Source: an uncultured Prevotellaceae bacterium (GTDB lineage Bacteria; Bacteroidota; Bacteroidia; Bacteroidales; Bacteroidaceae). Taken from it: 64,000 nt of DNA. The stretch is taken from positions 1-64,000 of the forward strand of contig CASFNA010000003.1 of NCBI GenBank assembly GCA_949295905.1, read 5' to 3'. Positions 42,501-50,513 of the stretch are shown here, piece by piece. A model generated the notes under the pieces. The model saw only the letters and a list, made by a program, of their open reading frames with translations, did not search any database and had not been told where the DNA came from. Within the stretch, counting starts at the first letter, position 1, and each line of letters starts with the position of its first letter. The translations under genes were made by a program, and so were the position numbers.

Positions 42501-42833
42501 GGTACCGTAGGCCACGACCATCACCTCGTCAAGGTCGGTGAGTACGGGTTGCAGCACCACGCGGACGCTGCGGCCCTTGACCGTGACCTCCTGCGTCTCC
42601 ATTCCGACGTAAGACACTTGCAGCTTGTTGTGGCCTGACGGCAACGACAGCGAGAAGCGGCCGTCGGCGTCGGTCACGGTGCCGGCCTGGGAGCCGACCA
42701 CGCGCACTGTCGCACCGATGATGGGTTGCCCGTCCTCCTGCGACACCACCGTGCCCGTGACTGCTGTTTGGGCCAATGCCGTACCCAACCATAGGAACAG
42801 CGCGGCCAAAATCATTGTTAGTCTTTTTTCCAT
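39573..42833 (-). CDS. SusC/RagA family TonB-dependent transporter (left cassette)
   Basis: A 1086-residue outer-membrane transporter. Signal peptide (LWLGTALAQ), then a carboxypeptidase-regulatory-like domain (about residues 24-95), the SusC marker LTDLDEVMVVAYG, a plug domain (ALTGKVSGVQINSASGMPGT, then VLKDAASAALYGSRGANGVV) and a 22-strand barrel ending in LSGGITVTF. Its first 93 codons are almost identical to those of the right SusC (five base differences), while the rest has diverged. It is the first gene of the left cassette, with a 43-nt leader after a -7 element at 42883-42890. Confidence 0.95.
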   Translation of the reverse strand: MEKRLTMILAALFLWLGTALAQTAVTGTVVSQEDGQPIIGATVRVVGSQAGTVTDADGRFSLSLPSGHNKLQVSYVGMETQEVTVKGRSVRVVLQPVLTDLDEVMVVAYGTTTKSAFTGSAAVLKSDEITKTANANALSALTGKVSGVQINSASGMPGTESFNIKIRGISSINAGNDPLIILDGAPYDGELNNINPNDIASMTVLKDAASAALYGSRGANGVVIITTKSGREGTSSLTFDAKWGSNQKGIPDYKTVDSPAKYYETYYLALKNYAMTPNQQNPNFPLSEADAHVWARDNLTANNSYGLGYNVFTVPNGQYLIGTDGRINPNATLGRVISYGGNEYTLMPDDWRDATFHNGLRQEYTLTGTANNAKGSFYGSASYLNNEGITVGSEYERFTGRLKADYQLKPWLKMGGNFSYAHSTTDYLGDEGSSSSSGNIFAVNTIAPIYPLYIRDGQGNIMTDPNTGGKMYDWGDGQVIGITRPVFSGTNPINANEMQENRSEGNAINATGYAEVRFLKDFKFTSMNTVMVNEYRETQTTQPYYGQFASMNGGVSKFHTRTWSYDYQQILNWHHLFGKHDVEVMVGHDYYRTRYYYLYGSRSNQFSPSNDELAGAVTDNGMNSYTTDYNTEGWLGRVQYNYDQKYFGSVSYRRDASSRFAPENRWGNFWSVGGAWIISKESWFNAPWLDELKIKASYGEQGNDNIGNYLYTDTYTIGPAYGNVSVLPTSNKGNREISWEKGGNFNAGVEFSLFRGRLSGSVEYFYRKTSDMLAFFTLPGSYGYSGYYDNIGDMTNQGVEVELDGTIIRTKDLTWGINLNFTAYKNKITSMPAENKTLTVDGVSGYSNGNYFYGEGEPMYTWYLTKYAGIDHETGEPMFYKRVTKPVLDADGNPTYDKDGNPITRTVNEKTTNSSEASQYLCGSALPWAYGGFGTSLTYKGFDFSIDFTYQLGGKVYDSSYQSLMSMSSGGSSIHADLLNAWSPENTGSNIPRLVYGDMSFSASSDRWLESGSYLSLQNINVGYTLPSKWTTKFGVSRLRVYFSGSNLWVWSARQGLDPRQSISGGTSSAYYAPIRTLSGGITVTF

Positions 42834-42856
42834 AAATACTCTCTCTAATTAAATAA
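42555..42856. repeat. Left arm of a 302-bp inverted repeat (susC start regions)
   Basis: Matches 43682-43983 in inverted orientation with five mismatches. It covers the last 23 bp of leader (TATTTAATTAGAGAGAGTAT...) and codons 1-93 of the left susC. Identity falls abruptly at codon 94. Confidence 0.85.
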
Positions 42857-42882
42857 TTAAATTATACTTTTGTTACAATTTG

Positions 42883-42890
42883 CAAAATTA
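42883..42890 (-). promoter_or_regulatory. -7 element of the left susC promoter
   Basis: Minus-strand TAATTTTG. There is no good -33 at 19-21 bp, which may mean activator or alternative sigma control. Confidence 0.45.
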
Positions 42891-43281
42891 AAGATTATTT
42901 CAATATAAACGAAACAAAAACGAAAAAAATGCAGTTGCACATCTGCTTTTTAACAAAACACTAACAATTTCACACGATTTGCCGCTATAAGTGTTACTTT
43001 GACAGTCATTTTTCTGTCATTTTGCGAAGTCCGACCCTGAATAAATAGTGTATAAACATCACCTATATACATACATTTTGCTACAAACATATAGATTTTA
43101 TCGGGTTATACTTCATCTTTGCGGATATTGGCCTGCAAAACATGGCAAATCGTTTTTACAGCTGTTAAGGCACACGGAATGGCAAAGTGTCACTTGAACA
43201 ATGTCAGGGAAAAACACTGAAACTGGCCGTCAAAACAGCCCTTGGACGGCTGCCGCCCCGCGGTTGGCAGCCTAATGGTAT

Positions 43282-43347
43282 ATGAAAGGCCGTCTCCCTG
43301 CTTGCAAAAGGCCACCTTCCGCAACATGAAAGGCGGTCTTTTGCAAG
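43282..43347. repeat. 3 x 22-bp unit array, copy 8
   Basis: Units at 43282, 43304 and 43326. The first two bases after the third unit start a degenerate fourth. It lies in the upstream region of the right susC, at its far side. Confidence 0.7.
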
Positions 43348-43681
43348 CAGGGAGGCATGTAACGACACCTCCGAAGCAGCGAATTCCTATGTCTTTTTGC
43401 ATACAAAAGAGGCCGTTTCGGCCGTTGCCCGGGCTGAAAAAACTGCACATTTGCCGCCAACCTGCGCATAATCCGCTGGCAGACAGGCGTTTGCATTTGC
43501 ACGCGTTTTCTGCCGTTATTCCGGCACAAGGCGCATTGATTTTACGGCGACGGCCTTCTCACGCTCCATAGGAAATCAACTTGTAAGCAAACGCGGCCGC
43601 ATTGTGCCAATATGACACGCGGCAAGGCAACGGCCAGACATACCTTAATTAATATATGCGCGCGCACGAAGCATCACTAAT

Positions 43682-43983
43682 TTATTTAATTAGAGAGAGT
43701 ATTTATGGAAAAAAGACTAACAATGATTTTGGCCGCGCTGTTCCTATGGTTGGGTACGGCATTGGCCCAAACAGCAGTCACGGGCACGGTGGTGTCGCAT
43801 GAGGACGGGCAGCCCATCATCGGTGCGACAGTGCGCGTAGTCGGCTCCCAGGCCGGTACCGTGACCGACGCCGACGGCCGCTTCTCGCTGTCGTTGCCGT
43901 CAGGCCACAACAAGCTGCAAGTGTCTTACGTCGGAATGGAGACGCAGGAGGTTACGGTCAAGGGCCGCAGCGTCCGCGTGGTG
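43682..43983. repeat. Right arm of the 302-bp inverted repeat (susC start regions)
   Basis: Partner of 42555-42856; five mismatches in 302 bp. It includes the leader GAGAGAGTATTT and the first 93 codons of the right susC. Confidence 0.85.
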
Positions 43984-46908
43984 CTCCTTCCGGTGATGAC
44001 CGACCTTGACGAGGTGATGGTCGTGGCTTACGGTACTACTACGAAGTCGGCCTTCACCGGCTCGGCTGCGGTGGTCAAGTCTGACGACATCGCCAAGATT
44101 TCCAGCTCGAACGCGTTGTCGGCGCTGACCGGCAAGGTGTCGGGTGTCCAAATCAATTCCGCTTCAGGCGCCCCCGGCGAGGAGTCGTTCAACATCCGTA
44201 TCCGCGGTATCAGCTCGATTAGTGCGGACAGCAAGCCGCTCATTGTAGTCGATGGTGTTCCTTATGACGGCGAGCTGAACAACATCAACCCGAACGACAT
44301 CGCGTCGATGACCGTGCTGAAGGACGCCGCATCAGCTTCGCTTTACGGTGCGCGCGGTGCCAACGGCGTTGTCATCATCACGACGAAGAGCGCAGAGCAG
44401 GGCCGCACTTCCATCACTGTGGACGCGAAGTGGGGTGCAAACACGCGCGGCGTGGAGTTCTACAACACGGTTGAAAGTCCGGCCGCATACTATGAGACTT
44501 ACTACAACGCCTTGAAGAACTACAGCAGGCTTCAGGGCAACGACGCTTCGGCGGCTCACAACTGGGCGGTGAACAACATGTTCTCAGGCGCTTACAACTT
44601 GGGTTACAACGTTTACACCGTGCCCCAGGGACAGAGCCTCATCGGCACCGACGGCAAGCTGAACCCGAACGCTACGCTCGGCCGCGTGGTGAACGGCTAC
44701 ATGCTTTATCCCGACTCTTGGCGCGACGCCGTATACCAGACGGGTCTCCGCCAGGAATACAACGTGACCGCGACGGGCAGCAACGCCAACGGCTCGTTCT
44801 ACGGCTCTGCCGGATATCTCAAGAATGAGGGTATCGCTGTAGGCTCCGACTATAGCAGGTTCACGGGAAGGCTGAAGGCTGACTACCAGCTCAAGCCCTG
44901 GCTCAAGGTGGGCGCCAACTTCAACTATGCCCACTACAACTCTAACTATCTGGCAGACGACGGTGGCAGCACCGTGGGCAACGTGTTCGTAGTAAAGAAC
45001 ATCGCCCCCATCTATCCGCTCTACATCCGTGACGCGCAGGGCAACATCCTGCAAGACCCCAAGACGGGACTCCGTATGTATGACTTTGGTGACGGTAGCG
45101 TGACCGGCGTGACACGTCCGACCCTGACAAACTCGAACCCGATTTTCGCAAATTACTTCGACGAGAACCAGCGCGAAGGCAACAGCCTTGACGCTACAGG
45201 ATTCTTCGAGATACGTTTCCTCAAGGACTTCAAGTTCACATCTAACAATTCTGTATTGCTCGACGAGACGAGGTTCACTTCTACGCAAAACCCGTTCTAC
45301 GGACAGTTCGCTTCATCCAACGGTGCGGTTGACAAGCAGCACGTGCGCACTTGGTCGTACAACTACCAGCAGCTCCTCAACTGGCACCACCTCTACGGAA
45401 AGCATGATGTAGAGGTAATGTTGGGCCACGAGTATTATCGCACGCGCAACTATACGCTTTACGCAAGCAAGAGCAACATCTTCTCTGTGACCAACAGCGA
45501 GTTGGCCGGTGCTGTTACAAGCGGCTCCGCAACCTCTTACACGGGTGACTATAACGTAGAGGGCTGGTTCGGACGCGCGCAGTACAACTACGACCAAAAG
45601 TATTTCGGCTCGTTCTCTTACCGCCGCGACGCTTCGTCACGCTTCCATCCCGACCACCGCTGGGGTAACTTCTGGTCAGTCGGCGGCGCATGGATTATCA
45701 GCAAGGAAAGCTGGTTCAACGCTCCTTGGATTGACGAATTGAAGTTCAAGGCTTCTTACGGCGAGCAGGGTAACGACAACATCGGTTCTTACCGTTACAC
45801 CGACGTTTATACCATCGCTCCTGCCGGCGACGGCGTAGGCCTCGTGCCCTCAACCGTCAAGGGTAACCCTGAAATCACATGGGAGAAGGGCGGCAACTTC
45901 AATACAGGTTTCGAGTTCTCACTCTTCCGCGGCAGGCTCTCGGGTAGCATCGAATACTTCTACCGCAAGACCACCGACATGCTCGACTACTTCGCCCTTC
46001 CTGCATCTTCAGGCTACGGCGGCTACTACGACAACATCGGCGACATGCGCAACCAGGGTGTCGAGGTTGAACTGTTCGGAACTCCTATCAGGACAAAAGA
46101 CTTCGAGTGGGGCATCAACCTTAACTTCACCGCGTATGACAACAAGATTCTTACCATCGCCGACGACAACAAGACAACCGTCGTAGAAGGCGCGCCCGGA
46201 TACCAGAGCGGCCAGTTCTATTATGGAGAAGGCGAGTCTCTGTACACATTCTACATGCCTAAGTATGCCGGTGTCGATGAAGAAGGCCGCGCCCTCTTCT
46301 ACCGTGACGTTTACGAGAACAAGGTTGACGCCAACGGCGACCCTGTACGCGAATACAAGGGACGCGAGGTTACTACAGACCCGTCAAGCGCTACAAACTA
46401 TCTTTGCGGCACTGCGCTGCCTTGGGCGTACGGCGGATTCGGTACGACATTGTCTTACAAGGGATTCGACCTTTCTATCGACTTCTCTTACCAGATTGGC
46501 GGACAAATCTATGACTCTGACTACGCAGGCATGATGAGCATGTCAAGTACGGCAAGAGGCGGAGCCATCCACGCCGACCTGCTCAACTCATGGTCGCCCG
46601 AGAACACCGGTTCAAACATACCGCGCCTCGTAATAGACGACGTCAACGCTACGACGACATCAGACCGCTTCCTTACCGACGCTTCATACCTGAGCCTGCA
46701 AAACCTCAACTTCGGTTACACGTTCCCGGCTAAGTGGACGACAAAGCTCGGTGTCAACAAACTGCGCCTGTACCTTACCGCAACCAACCTGTGGCTGTGG
46801 TCGAAGCGTCAGGGTCTTGACCCGCGCCAGAGCATTTCTGGTAGCGCCTCAACGGCTTATTATTCCGCGATGAGAACCATCTCCGGCGGTATCAGCATAA
46901 CTTTCTAA
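43705..46908 (+). CDS. SusC/RagA family TonB-dependent transporter (right cassette)
   Basis: A 1067-residue paralogue of the left SusC with the same order: signal peptide, carboxypeptidase-like domain, MTDLDEVMVVAYG marker, plug (ALTGKVSGVQINSASGAPGE, VLKDAASASLYGARGANGVV) and barrel ending ISGGISITF. Codons 1-93 are nearly identical to the left copy, while plug and barrel differ widely, as expected if substrate-contacting parts diverge and the start region is homogenised. No TAnnTTTG promoter lies in the 300 bp upstream, so transcription may start far upstream or need a special factor. susD follows after 17 bp. Confidence 0.95.
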   Translation: MEKRLTMILAALFLWLGTALAQTAVTGTVVSHEDGQPIIGATVRVVGSQAGTVTDADGRFSLSLPSGHNKLQVSYVGMETQEVTVKGRSVRVVLLPVMTDLDEVMVVAYGTTTKSAFTGSAAVVKSDDIAKISSSNALSALTGKVSGVQINSASGAPGEESFNIRIRGISSISADSKPLIVVDGVPYDGELNNINPNDIASMTVLKDAASASLYGARGANGVVIITTKSAEQGRTSITVDAKWGANTRGVEFYNTVESPAAYYETYYNALKNYSRLQGNDASAAHNWAVNNMFSGAYNLGYNVYTVPQGQSLIGTDGKLNPNATLGRVVNGYMLYPDSWRDAVYQTGLRQEYNVTATGSNANGSFYGSAGYLKNEGIAVGSDYSRFTGRLKADYQLKPWLKVGANFNYAHYNSNYLADDGGSTVGNVFVVKNIAPIYPLYIRDAQGNILQDPKTGLRMYDFGDGSVTGVTRPTLTNSNPIFANYFDENQREGNSLDATGFFEIRFLKDFKFTSNNSVLLDETRFTSTQNPFYGQFASSNGAVDKQHVRTWSYNYQQLLNWHHLYGKHDVEVMLGHEYYRTRNYTLYASKSNIFSVTNSELAGAVTSGSATSYTGDYNVEGWFGRAQYNYDQKYFGSFSYRRDASSRFHPDHRWGNFWSVGGAWIISKESWFNAPWIDELKFKASYGEQGNDNIGSYRYTDVYTIAPAGDGVGLVPSTVKGNPEITWEKGGNFNTGFEFSLFRGRLSGSIEYFYRKTTDMLDYFALPASSGYGGYYDNIGDMRNQGVEVELFGTPIRTKDFEWGINLNFTAYDNKILTIADDNKTTVVEGAPGYQSGQFYYGEGESLYTFYMPKYAGVDEEGRALFYRDVYENKVDANGDPVREYKGREVTTDPSSATNYLCGTALPWAYGGFGTTLSYKGFDLSIDFSYQIGGQIYDSDYAGMMSMSSTARGGAIHADLLNSWSPENTGSNIPRLVIDDVNATTTSDRFLTDASYLSLQNLNFGYTFPAKWTTKLGVNKLRLYLTATNLWLWSKRQGLDPRQSISGSASTAYYSAMRTISGGISITF

Positions 46909-46925
46909 AATAAAAAGAATACAAG

Positions 46926-48530
46926 ATGAAAAAAATAACAACAATATGTTTGGGCGTAGCTCTCATGGCATCGTCTGTTTCGTTTACAAGCTGTATTGAC
47001 GAGACATTCCCCACTGACGGAGCTACATCCGGGCAGGTAGGAGAGTCTTCACAGGCGGTGGAGGCTTTGGTCGGAGGACTCAACTCATACGCCACACAGC
47101 AATGGACAACGCAGTGGATGCCGAGCTTCGGTTATCCGGCCCTTATGATTATACGTAACATCCAGTCTGGCGAAATGGCATACGGTGACGATGTTTCCGG
47201 ATGCGGCTTCATCAACTGGGTTGCAGACCTTTATCTGTCACGCGAATATCTGGTAAACCAGTTCCTCTGGTATTATGAGACTGCATACGCAGGAGCGGCC
47301 AATAAGGCGATGAACAGCATCGACGTCAACGCCAGCGACGAGATGAAAGGCTATTACGCGGTTGCCTTGGCATACCGTGCCATGCTTTACCTCGACATGG
47401 CGCGTGAATACGAGTGGAAAGAAAACGACAAGACACAGCCTGTAAGCCCCGAAGGCAACAGCATTGCAGAGCTTACTGTGCCCATCGTTACGGAAGACAT
47501 GACAGAGGAGGAATGGAAGAACAATCCGCGTGCTACACGCCAGGAGATGTCCGAGTTCATCCTTGGTGACTTGCAGCAGGCCGCTGAATGGATTGGTTTC
47601 TTGCCGAACAACAGCAAGACAATGCCTCATCTCGATTGTGTGTACGGCCTCATGGCGCGCTATTACATGTGGATTGAAGACTATCCCAACGCTAAGAAAT
47701 ACGCCCGCATGGCCATCGACGCATCATCGTCAGCGCCTCTTACAAAGGAACAGGGACTTAACACGACTTCCGGATTCAACGACATCAACCAGTTCATGTG
47801 GGGTTCGCAATATACCACAGGCAACGTGAACAACCTTTATTGCTGGACTGCAAACATGAGCAACGAAATCACTTACGGATACACGGGCACACAGCTCGGC
47901 ACATATGTAAGGATTGACGCCAACATGTACAACCGCTTGAACAACACAGACTGGCGCAAGTTGCTGTGGAAAGCGCCTGCGGGTTCTGCACTTGACGGCG
48001 ACAATACCTACATTGACGATGAAATCGGAGCCAGCCTTCCCGAATATGCTTCGCTGAAGTTCCGCCCGGGTAGTGGCAGCACCAGCGACTACAGCACCGG
48101 CAACGTGACAGCGTTCCCCTTCATGCGAATAGAGGAAATGTACTTTATCGAGGCTGAGGCGGCTGCTCATGACAATGCCGCAGAAGGCGTACGCCTGCTT
48201 GAAGAGTTCATGAAGCAGCACCGTGACCCGGCTTATACATGCCGAGTAAGTGATACGGAAGGTGTTGTCAACGAAATAGTATTCCAGAAGGCTATCGAGC
48301 TTTGGGGTGAAGGACAATATTGGTTTGACGTGAAGCGTCTTGGCCTGCCTGTAGAAAGGAACTATAATGGCACCAACCATACAACAGCTTACCTCTACAA
48401 CTCTACGACGGCGCTTCCCGCATGGATGAACTGGCAAATCTCACAACTCGAGGAAATGAACAACAGGGCGGTCAACGGCAAGAACAACCCGAACTGCTCT
48501 GGACTTTACAGCCCAACTTCACAACAATAA
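46926..48530 (+). CDS. SusD/RagB family outer-membrane lipoprotein (right cassette)
   Basis: A 534-residue SusD-like protein with lipobox FTSC (Cys23) followed by IDET, as in the left copy. Conserved segments are ALAYRAMLYLDMAREYEWKE, YGLMARYYMWIEDYPNAKKY, NTTSGFNDINQFMWGSQYTT and VVNEIVFQKAIELWGEGQYW. It forms a lid with the right SusC. It lies 17 bp after susC and 12 bp before the lipoprotein gene, so the three are one operon. Confidence 0.93.
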   Translation: MKKITTICLGVALMASSVSFTSCIDETFPTDGATSGQVGESSQAVEALVGGLNSYATQQWTTQWMPSFGYPALMIIRNIQSGEMAYGDDVSGCGFINWVADLYLSREYLVNQFLWYYETAYAGAANKAMNSIDVNASDEMKGYYAVALAYRAMLYLDMAREYEWKENDKTQPVSPEGNSIAELTVPIVTEDMTEEEWKNNPRATRQEMSEFILGDLQQAAEWIGFLPNNSKTMPHLDCVYGLMARYYMWIEDYPNAKKYARMAIDASSSAPLTKEQGLNTTSGFNDINQFMWGSQYTTGNVNNLYCWTANMSNEITYGYTGTQLGTYVRIDANMYNRLNNTDWRKLLWKAPAGSALDGDNTYIDDEIGASLPEYASLKFRPGSGSTSDYSTGNVTAFPFMRIEEMYFIEAEAAAHDNAAEGVRLLEEFMKQHRDPAYTCRVSDTEGVVNEIVFQKAIELWGEGQYWFDVKRLGLPVERNYNGTNHTTAYLYNSTTALPAWMNWQISQLEEMNNRAVNGKNNPNCSGLYSPTSQQ

Positions 48531-48542
48531 AAACAACGAATT

Positions 48543-50423
48543 ATGAAAAGAATATTTAAATTTTCGGCAATGCTCTTTGCTTCGGTCATGGCTCTTGCAT
48601 TGGGTTCTTGCACCGAGGAATATGAATACTCTGGGGCAAAGGCCGAGGGCGAGCAGGTTTATTTCAGCAATGAGCTGCCGTCAACGGTAAACCTTTCACA
48701 GAGCGAAAGCAGCGTGCAGATACCAATCAACCGTATCAATAGCGAAGGCGCCCTGACCGTTGATTTCGACGTTACAGTGTCTGCAGACAGCAAAGTGACT
48801 GTTCCCAATTCTGTTACGTTCGCCGAGGGAGAGACTGAAGCTAATCTTACCATAAGCTATGACCCTGCAAGCATTGAGCTGGGACATTATGACAATGTTA
48901 CCATCTCGATAAAGGATGCCAACTATACGACGCCTTACGGTAATTCTTCTTACACTTTCTCGATAGGTCTTTCAGAGTGGGAGACTCTCGGCGAAGGACT
49001 CTACAGGGATGGAATATATCCGTCTTTCTATGGCTTGGATGCGCTTACATACAATGTGGAGATACAGCAGAGCGTAATAACTCCGGGTATGTATCGGATT
49101 GTCAGCCCGTATGGTGCAGGAACGTCGTTCTATGAGAATTACATTGAGACGCAAATGTTGGCATGGGCGGGAATGACCAATACGGATATGGTAATCAATG
49201 CTACCGACCCGGATTATGTTTTCATCACTGGCGACTTCTATCCCGGAACTGATGACGGTATGGCATCCAGTGGATACGGTGTCATGCACTTGTTCAGCAT
49301 TGTAGACCAGGCTGTTCAGGAATATGGTTCTCTTGAGGCTGTCAAAGCCAATGAGCCCAGCTTGTTTGGCAAGTTGCAGGACGGAGTGATAACATTCCCT
49401 GCCATGGGAGTATATGTCAATTTTGACAGCTCGCTCGAGCCTTTAGGCTATCTTGACACAAGCTCGCTTACGATTGCCCTTCCCGGCTATGCTTTCGTTG
49501 ACTACTCTTCATCGTTCACTTACACAGGACGTTTCATCGACATTGCTGACAACTATTATGCACAAGGCACAATCACGCTTGGCGAGGACGTTGCGAGCGC
49601 AAGGTATATCCTTGCTGCGGAGGGCGATGACGTGCAGGCTATCATCAACGGACTGAACGACGGCTCTGTAACTCCGCTTGAGACTATAACAGGCAGTACG
49701 GATGTAAGCATACCGCTTGAAGACAGTGGAGTTTATACCATGATAATCGTGACATATGATGAATCAGGCACGATGCGCGGCAGCTCTACCACAACGTTTG
49801 AGTTCAACATTGATTCCACTAAGGCTGATTGGCAGCCGCTTTACAACGGTACGTTCACACACAACGTGGAGCCGGCATTCATTACCGTAAGCCAGACTGA
49901 CGATTCATTCGTAGGCAATCCGTTGGTCGACGCAGAGGGCTTTGTTGAGCAATATCAGACAGTGATTTACCAGGATATGAACAATCCTTCAAGTTACAAG
50001 GTAGAGCCGTATATCATGAACGGCCTCAGCCTGCCGTTCACGATGGACGCTGAAGGAAACATCACATTCCTTGATGTCATGACAGGCTTCTCTGTTCAAG
50101 GCTACGGCGACCTTTTTGCAGGAGACGCGATAACGGCGATAAATGGAGAAGGCAATGTTGGTACCAGCTGGTTTGATGCGGAAAACAACCAGTTCGTATT
50201 TGGAACGGTATTCTATTTAGGTGAAATCGGCCAGTGGATGGGCGGTGCTTATGAGACGTTCGACATAACATCGTCTGCCAGTGCCCCGGCCTACAATAAG
50301 TATGGCAAGGCACGGTTCATAGGCAAATTGCCGAATGCGAAAACCGGTGGAGCAAAGCACTTCAAGTCTTCAGGCGTTAAAACGTCGAAGGCTGACATCA
50401 AAGGCAATCTTGTAAAGAAATAA
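48543..50423 (+). CDS. SusE/F-position surface lipoprotein (right cassette)
   Basis: A 626-residue paralogue of the left lipoprotein. Lipobox LGSC (Cys23) is followed by TEEY. There is a Calx-beta-like N-terminal domain (VYFSNELPSTVNLSQSESSV, then VTVPNSVTFAEGETEANLTI). A module with LGEGLYRDG...PGMYRIVSPYG and INATDPDYVFITG matches the modules of the left copy. The C-terminal 40 residues are again basic (KARFIGKLPNAKTGGAKHFK, then SSGVKTSKADIKGNLVKK). A terminator follows before the protease gene. A substrate-binding role at the surface is inferred from position. Confidence 0.82.
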   Translation: MKRIFKFSAMLFASVMALALGSCTEEYEYSGAKAEGEQVYFSNELPSTVNLSQSESSVQIPINRINSEGALTVDFDVTVSADSKVTVPNSVTFAEGETEANLTISYDPASIELGHYDNVTISIKDANYTTPYGNSSYTFSIGLSEWETLGEGLYRDGIYPSFYGLDALTYNVEIQQSVITPGMYRIVSPYGAGTSFYENYIETQMLAWAGMTNTDMVINATDPDYVFITGDFYPGTDDGMASSGYGVMHLFSIVDQAVQEYGSLEAVKANEPSLFGKLQDGVITFPAMGVYVNFDSSLEPLGYLDTSSLTIALPGYAFVDYSSSFTYTGRFIDIADNYYAQGTITLGEDVASARYILAAEGDDVQAIINGLNDGSVTPLETITGSTDVSIPLEDSGVYTMIIVTYDESGTMRGSSTTTFEFNIDSTKADWQPLYNGTFTHNVEPAFITVSQTDDSFVGNPLVDAEGFVEQYQTVIYQDMNNPSSYKVEPYIMNGLSLPFTMDAEGNITFLDVMTGFSVQGYGDLFAGDAITAINGEGNVGTSWFDAENNQFVFGTVFYLGEIGQWMGGAYETFDITSSASAPAYNKYGKARFIGKLPNAKTGGAKHFKSSGVKTSKADIKGNLVKK

Positions 50424-50447
50424 CAAAGAGATTTCCTTGAATACGAC

Positions 50448-50483
50448 AAAACCCGGAAGTCTTGTCAAGGCTTCCGGGTTTTT
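50448..50483 (+). terminator. Terminator between the right lipoprotein and protease genes
   Basis: AAAACCCGGAAG (50448-50459) with CTTCCGGGTTTT (50471-50482), ending in T5. Same position as in the left cassette. Confidence 0.85.
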
Positions 50484-50513
50484 AAGCTTACTTTTAAACA
50501 ATACTATCAAAAC

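Larger units (their letters stand above)
42857..43681. other. Central intergenic region of the mirrored susCD locus
   Basis: 825 bp between the inverted arms. The left half is A/T-rich and holds the -7 element of the left susC. The middle has a weak CATCTTTGC (43114-43122). The right half carries a 22-bp-unit array (43282-43347) and GC-rich unique sequence. No reading frame is convincing. No clean promoter faces the right susC. Confidence 0.6.
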
